In this document: piece after piece, positions 5,330 through 7,222 of the stretch
Position numbering within the stretch: position 1 is the first letter of the stretch
How the letters are laid out: each line of letters begins with the position of its first letter
Origin: Candidatus Glassiibacteriota bacterium
GTDB taxonomy: Bacteria; Gemmatimonadota; Glassbacteria; GWA2-58-10
Direction of reading: 5' to 3'
Length of the DNA: 7,222 nucleotides
Assembly: GCA_030604975.1 (NCBI GenBank)
Contig: JAUVUV010000105.1
Span: 1-7,222, forward strand
Notes under the pieces: model-generated
Databases searched by the model: none
What the model was told of the DNA's origin: nothing
What the model saw: only the letters and a program-made list of their open reading frames with translations
Position numbers and translations under genes: made by a program

Positions 5330-7054
5330 TTGCAGAATCTTCGTCTGGGTGACTGGTTGATGATCCTGGTGTACAGTGTACTGATGGTTGTAATCGGAAT
5401 CTACTGTGCACGTTACGCCCGCAAGGGAGTGAACTATTTCGCCGGCGGAAGAAAGATTCCCTGGTGGCTGTCCGGGATCTCGAGCTGGATGGGCGCATTC
5501 AGCGCCTATGTTTTTGTCGGCCTCGCCTCTGCCGTGTACGAGGTGGGACTGGCAGTCCTGTATCACCTCCTCTACGCCATGGCTTTCGCCTGGTTCGTCG
5601 GCTCCCTTCTCTGGGCGGACAGGTGGCGTCGCACCGGCATTATCACCGTGCCGGAATACATGGAAAAACGCTTCAACCTGGCCACCCGCCAGGTTTTCGC
5701 CTGGATCGTAACCCCTTTCCGCATTGCCGATGACGGGGTCAAGTGCTACGCCACGGCAAAAATTATCGCCTTCGTTTTCGGCATACCCTCCTGGATCAGT
5801 ATTATCGGGCTCTCCCTGGTTACAATCGCCTATACGATGATCGGCGGGCTGTGGGCGGTGATGATTACCGACATGGTTCAGTTCACGATCCTGATCCTGG
5901 TCATTTTCGTGGTGGTTCCTGTGGGCCTGGCCAAGGTCGGCTGGCTCACCGGGCTGACTGAGGGCGCTCCGGGGCATTTTTTCCAGCCATTTCACGATCC
6001 GGGCAGTTTCGACGGTGATTTCACACTATTGTATTTCGTGGCGATGTGGCTGATGCACCCGTTTCTCTATAACGGGAGTTTCACCCTCGTGCAGCGTTAT
6101 ACCACAGTGCCCACTCCGCGCGATGCCCGAAAGAGCGCCAGGCTTTCGATGTGGCTCGGCCTGATTTTCTTCCCGCTCATGGTTGCCCCGCCAATGATCA
6201 GCCGCGTGCTTTACGGCGATGTGCTGATGGGTAGCCCGGCCCTGATGGAGACCAGCTACATCAGGCTTTGTGTCGACCTGCTGCCTGTTGGAATGATTGG
6301 GGTGGTGGTCGTAGCCATCATGGCCGCTACGATGAGTGCCCTCTCGGCAGACTATAATATCTACGGTGCAGTGCTGACCAACGATCTCTATCACCGCTTG
6401 ATCAACCCTGAAGCCTCCCAGCGTAGAATTGCAATCGTCGGCAAGTTCTGCACCCTGCTGGTCGGCGGGCTGGCCCTGCTTCTGGCGCTCGGCGTGGAGT
6501 CCATGGGCGGGGCGTTCACGGTGATGATGACAATCCTCGGCATGATCGGCGGGCCGACCACGATCCCTATCCTGCTCGGACTGTGGATCCGGCGGCCGGC
6601 CCCCGGCGCGGCGATTGCTGCGGTCACGAGCGGAATCGTTTTCGGTGCCCTGGCCAAGTGGGTCTGGGGTTTCACTTTCGCTCCTTTTGTGCTGGGCAAC
6701 ATGGCTGTGACCGCAGTGGTCTTTCTGGCCTGGGGCTGGCTCTGGCCCGCACGGGGTGAGATAAAAGAGAAAATCGACCTGTTTTTCAACCGTATGCTCA
6801 CTGGGCAAGGGATTCGGCAGAGCGATGAGGAAGCTGTCGAAGACGAGCCTGCAGGCGATAAGGAGGCTGACGAAGCCCCGTCGCCTTTCGCCATTGTTGG
6901 AGTAATTATCGGGGTGATCGGCCTTGCTCTCGGAGCTGTGGGCTTGTTTTCCGGCACTGATTTCGGAGTGACGATCAACAGTGTGATCTCGCTGGTCATG
7001 CTTGTTCTCGCCGGTATCATGGTGCGCTTCGGCAAGTCGATTGCCAGTAACTAA
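5330..7054 (+). CDS. Sodium:solute symporter (SSS family) with extended C-terminus
   Basis: This 574-residue inner-membrane carrier probably imports a small organic solute with Na+. The N-terminus (YFAGGRKIPWWLSGIS, 36-51), followed by the SAYVFVGLASAVYEVG helix, is typical of the family, as are TVPEYMEKRFN at 106-116, the ITDMVQF segment at 179-185 and AATMSALSADYN at 332-343. About 13 hydrophobic segments cover residues 8-472, the usual SSS core. Beyond it lie an amphipathic stretch, an acidic linker (about 498-517, rich in Glu and Asp) and two more helices (about 519-541 and 546-566), making some 15 in all. The start is TTG at 5330. In the helix around 335-340, PutP and vSGLT have Ser-Thr or Ser-Ser binding Na+; here it is Ser336-Ala337, so the sodium site may be weakened. 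Divergent from the cysteine-rich/oxidoreductase pair, it may supply that enzyme's substrate. Sugar, polyol, amino acid or carboxylate cannot be told apart from sequence. Confidence 0.88.
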   Translation: MQNLRLGDWLMILVYSVLMVVIGIYCARYARKGVNYFAGGRKIPWWLSGISSWMGAFSAYVFVGLASAVYEVGLAVLYHLLYAMAFAWFVGSLLWADRWRRTGIITVPEYMEKRFNLATRQVFAWIVTPFRIADDGVKCYATAKIIAFVFGIPSWISIIGLSLVTIAYTMIGGLWAVMITDMVQFTILILVIFVVVPVGLAKVGWLTGLTEGAPGHFFQPFHDPGSFDGDFTLLYFVAMWLMHPFLYNGSFTLVQRYTTVPTPRDARKSARLSMWLGLIFFPLMVAPPMISRVLYGDVLMGSPALMETSYIRLCVDLLPVGMIGVVVVAIMAATMSALSADYNIYGAVLTNDLYHRLINPEASQRRIAIVGKFCTLLVGGLALLLALGVESMGGAFTVMMTILGMIGGPTTIPILLGLWIRRPAPGAAIAAVTSGIVFGALAKWVWGFTFAPFVLGNMAVTAVVFLAWGWLWPARGEIKEKIDLFFNRMLTGQGIRQSDEEAVEDEPAGDKEADEAPSPFAIVGVIIGVIGLALGAVGLFSGTDFGVTINSVISLVMLVLAGIMVRFGKSIASN

Positions 7055-7106
7055 ATCATAGTGTCGTGTCCTATAAATAGATAAACAATAAAGAGAATAT
7101 TTCTTA

Positions 7107-7149
7107 AATCCCCCCTGACCCCCCTTTGCCAAAGGGGGGTGGGGGGGTT
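7107..7149. repeat. C-run/G-run inverted repeat, dispersed-element type
   Basis: The inner stem is CCCCCCTTT (7119-7127), loop GCC, AAAGGGGGG (7131-7139), 9 bp and perfect. An outer C6 (7110-7115) can pair with the G7 run (7141-7147) across a TGA/T internal loop. It starts 53 bp after the symporter stop. From memory, very similar AATCCCCCCTxACCCCCCTTT palindromes are dispersed in many bacterial genomes, often at gene ends. No T-run follows, so it is not a standard terminator though it could halt transcription. The remaining sequence to 7222 shows no gene. Confidence 0.65.
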
Positions 7150-7222
7150 GGGTGGGGAATTAAGGTGTTGTCATTGGCGTATTTGAAATGGCTGTGGGTG
7201 GATTGTAAACAACATCCTCCCC

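Noticed and set aside
5231..5995. Minus-strand open frame spanning the control region and the symporter 5' part
   Set aside because: It is antisense to confident coding sequence, with a polar, low-complexity product and no family resemblance.
6026..7132. Long minus-strand open frame (368 codons) opposite the symporter
   Set aside because: Its translation is rich in His, Asp, Arg and Gln, as expected for the complement of membrane-helix codons. It begins inside the terminal repeat and has no convincing domain.

Overview
The window is ordinary bacterial chromosome: five complete protein genes plus the 3' part of a sixth, with short intergenic gaps. I see no tRNA, rRNA, CRISPR array, transposase or phage gene. 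The best lineage clue is the first gene, a secreted repeat protein ending in a FlgD-like / type IX-secretion-type tail (NPFNPSTT motif, then a YDLRGRLVKTL stretch, WGGRDNAGR and SGVYFLRL). Such tails are typical of the Fibrobacteres-Chlorobi-Bacteroidetes (FCB) superphylum and related candidate phyla. The fairly GC-rich codon use argues against a classical low-GC Bacteroidetes, so an uncultured FCB-type lineage is my inference; I cannot name a species.

Left part, + strand (1-3869). The truncated secreted protein (3-1439) is followed by a 116-bp gap that holds a GC-rich hairpin resembling a dispersed repeat. Next is a full-length D-3-phosphoglycerate dehydrogenase of the long ACT-domain type (1556-3139), the first step of serine synthesis. 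After 52 bp comes a small response-regulator-like protein (3192-3869) with an unusual layout: basic tail, receiver domain, zinc ribbon. A probable terminator closes this block.

Right part (3903-7054). Two minus-strand genes look like one operon 28 bp apart: a 64-residue cysteine-rich protein (4921-5115), then a Gfo/Idh/MocA-type NAD(P)-dependent oxidoreductase (3903-4892). Divergent from them, across a 214-bp control region, is a sodium:solute symporter (5330-7054) that starts with TTG and carries an extra C-terminal acidic linker and two further membrane helices. The control region holds a perfect hairpin, a direct repeat and two adjacent 10-bp palindromes. The arrangement suggests uptake of a small organic solute (sugar, polyol or carboxylate) coupled to its oxidation, with shared control; the substrate cannot be read from the sequence.

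The window ends in a C-run/G-run inverted repeat that looks like another dispersed element. The most interesting points are departures from expected active sites: the Gfo-type enzyme lacks the usual catalytic Asp, the dehydrogenase has an altered Arg/Glu neighbourhood, and the symporter has Ala in place of one Na+-site Ser/Thr. The receiver-zinc ribbon protein and the cysteine-rich companion gene are the next most interesting. I found no clear evidence of a wholly new multi-gene system.
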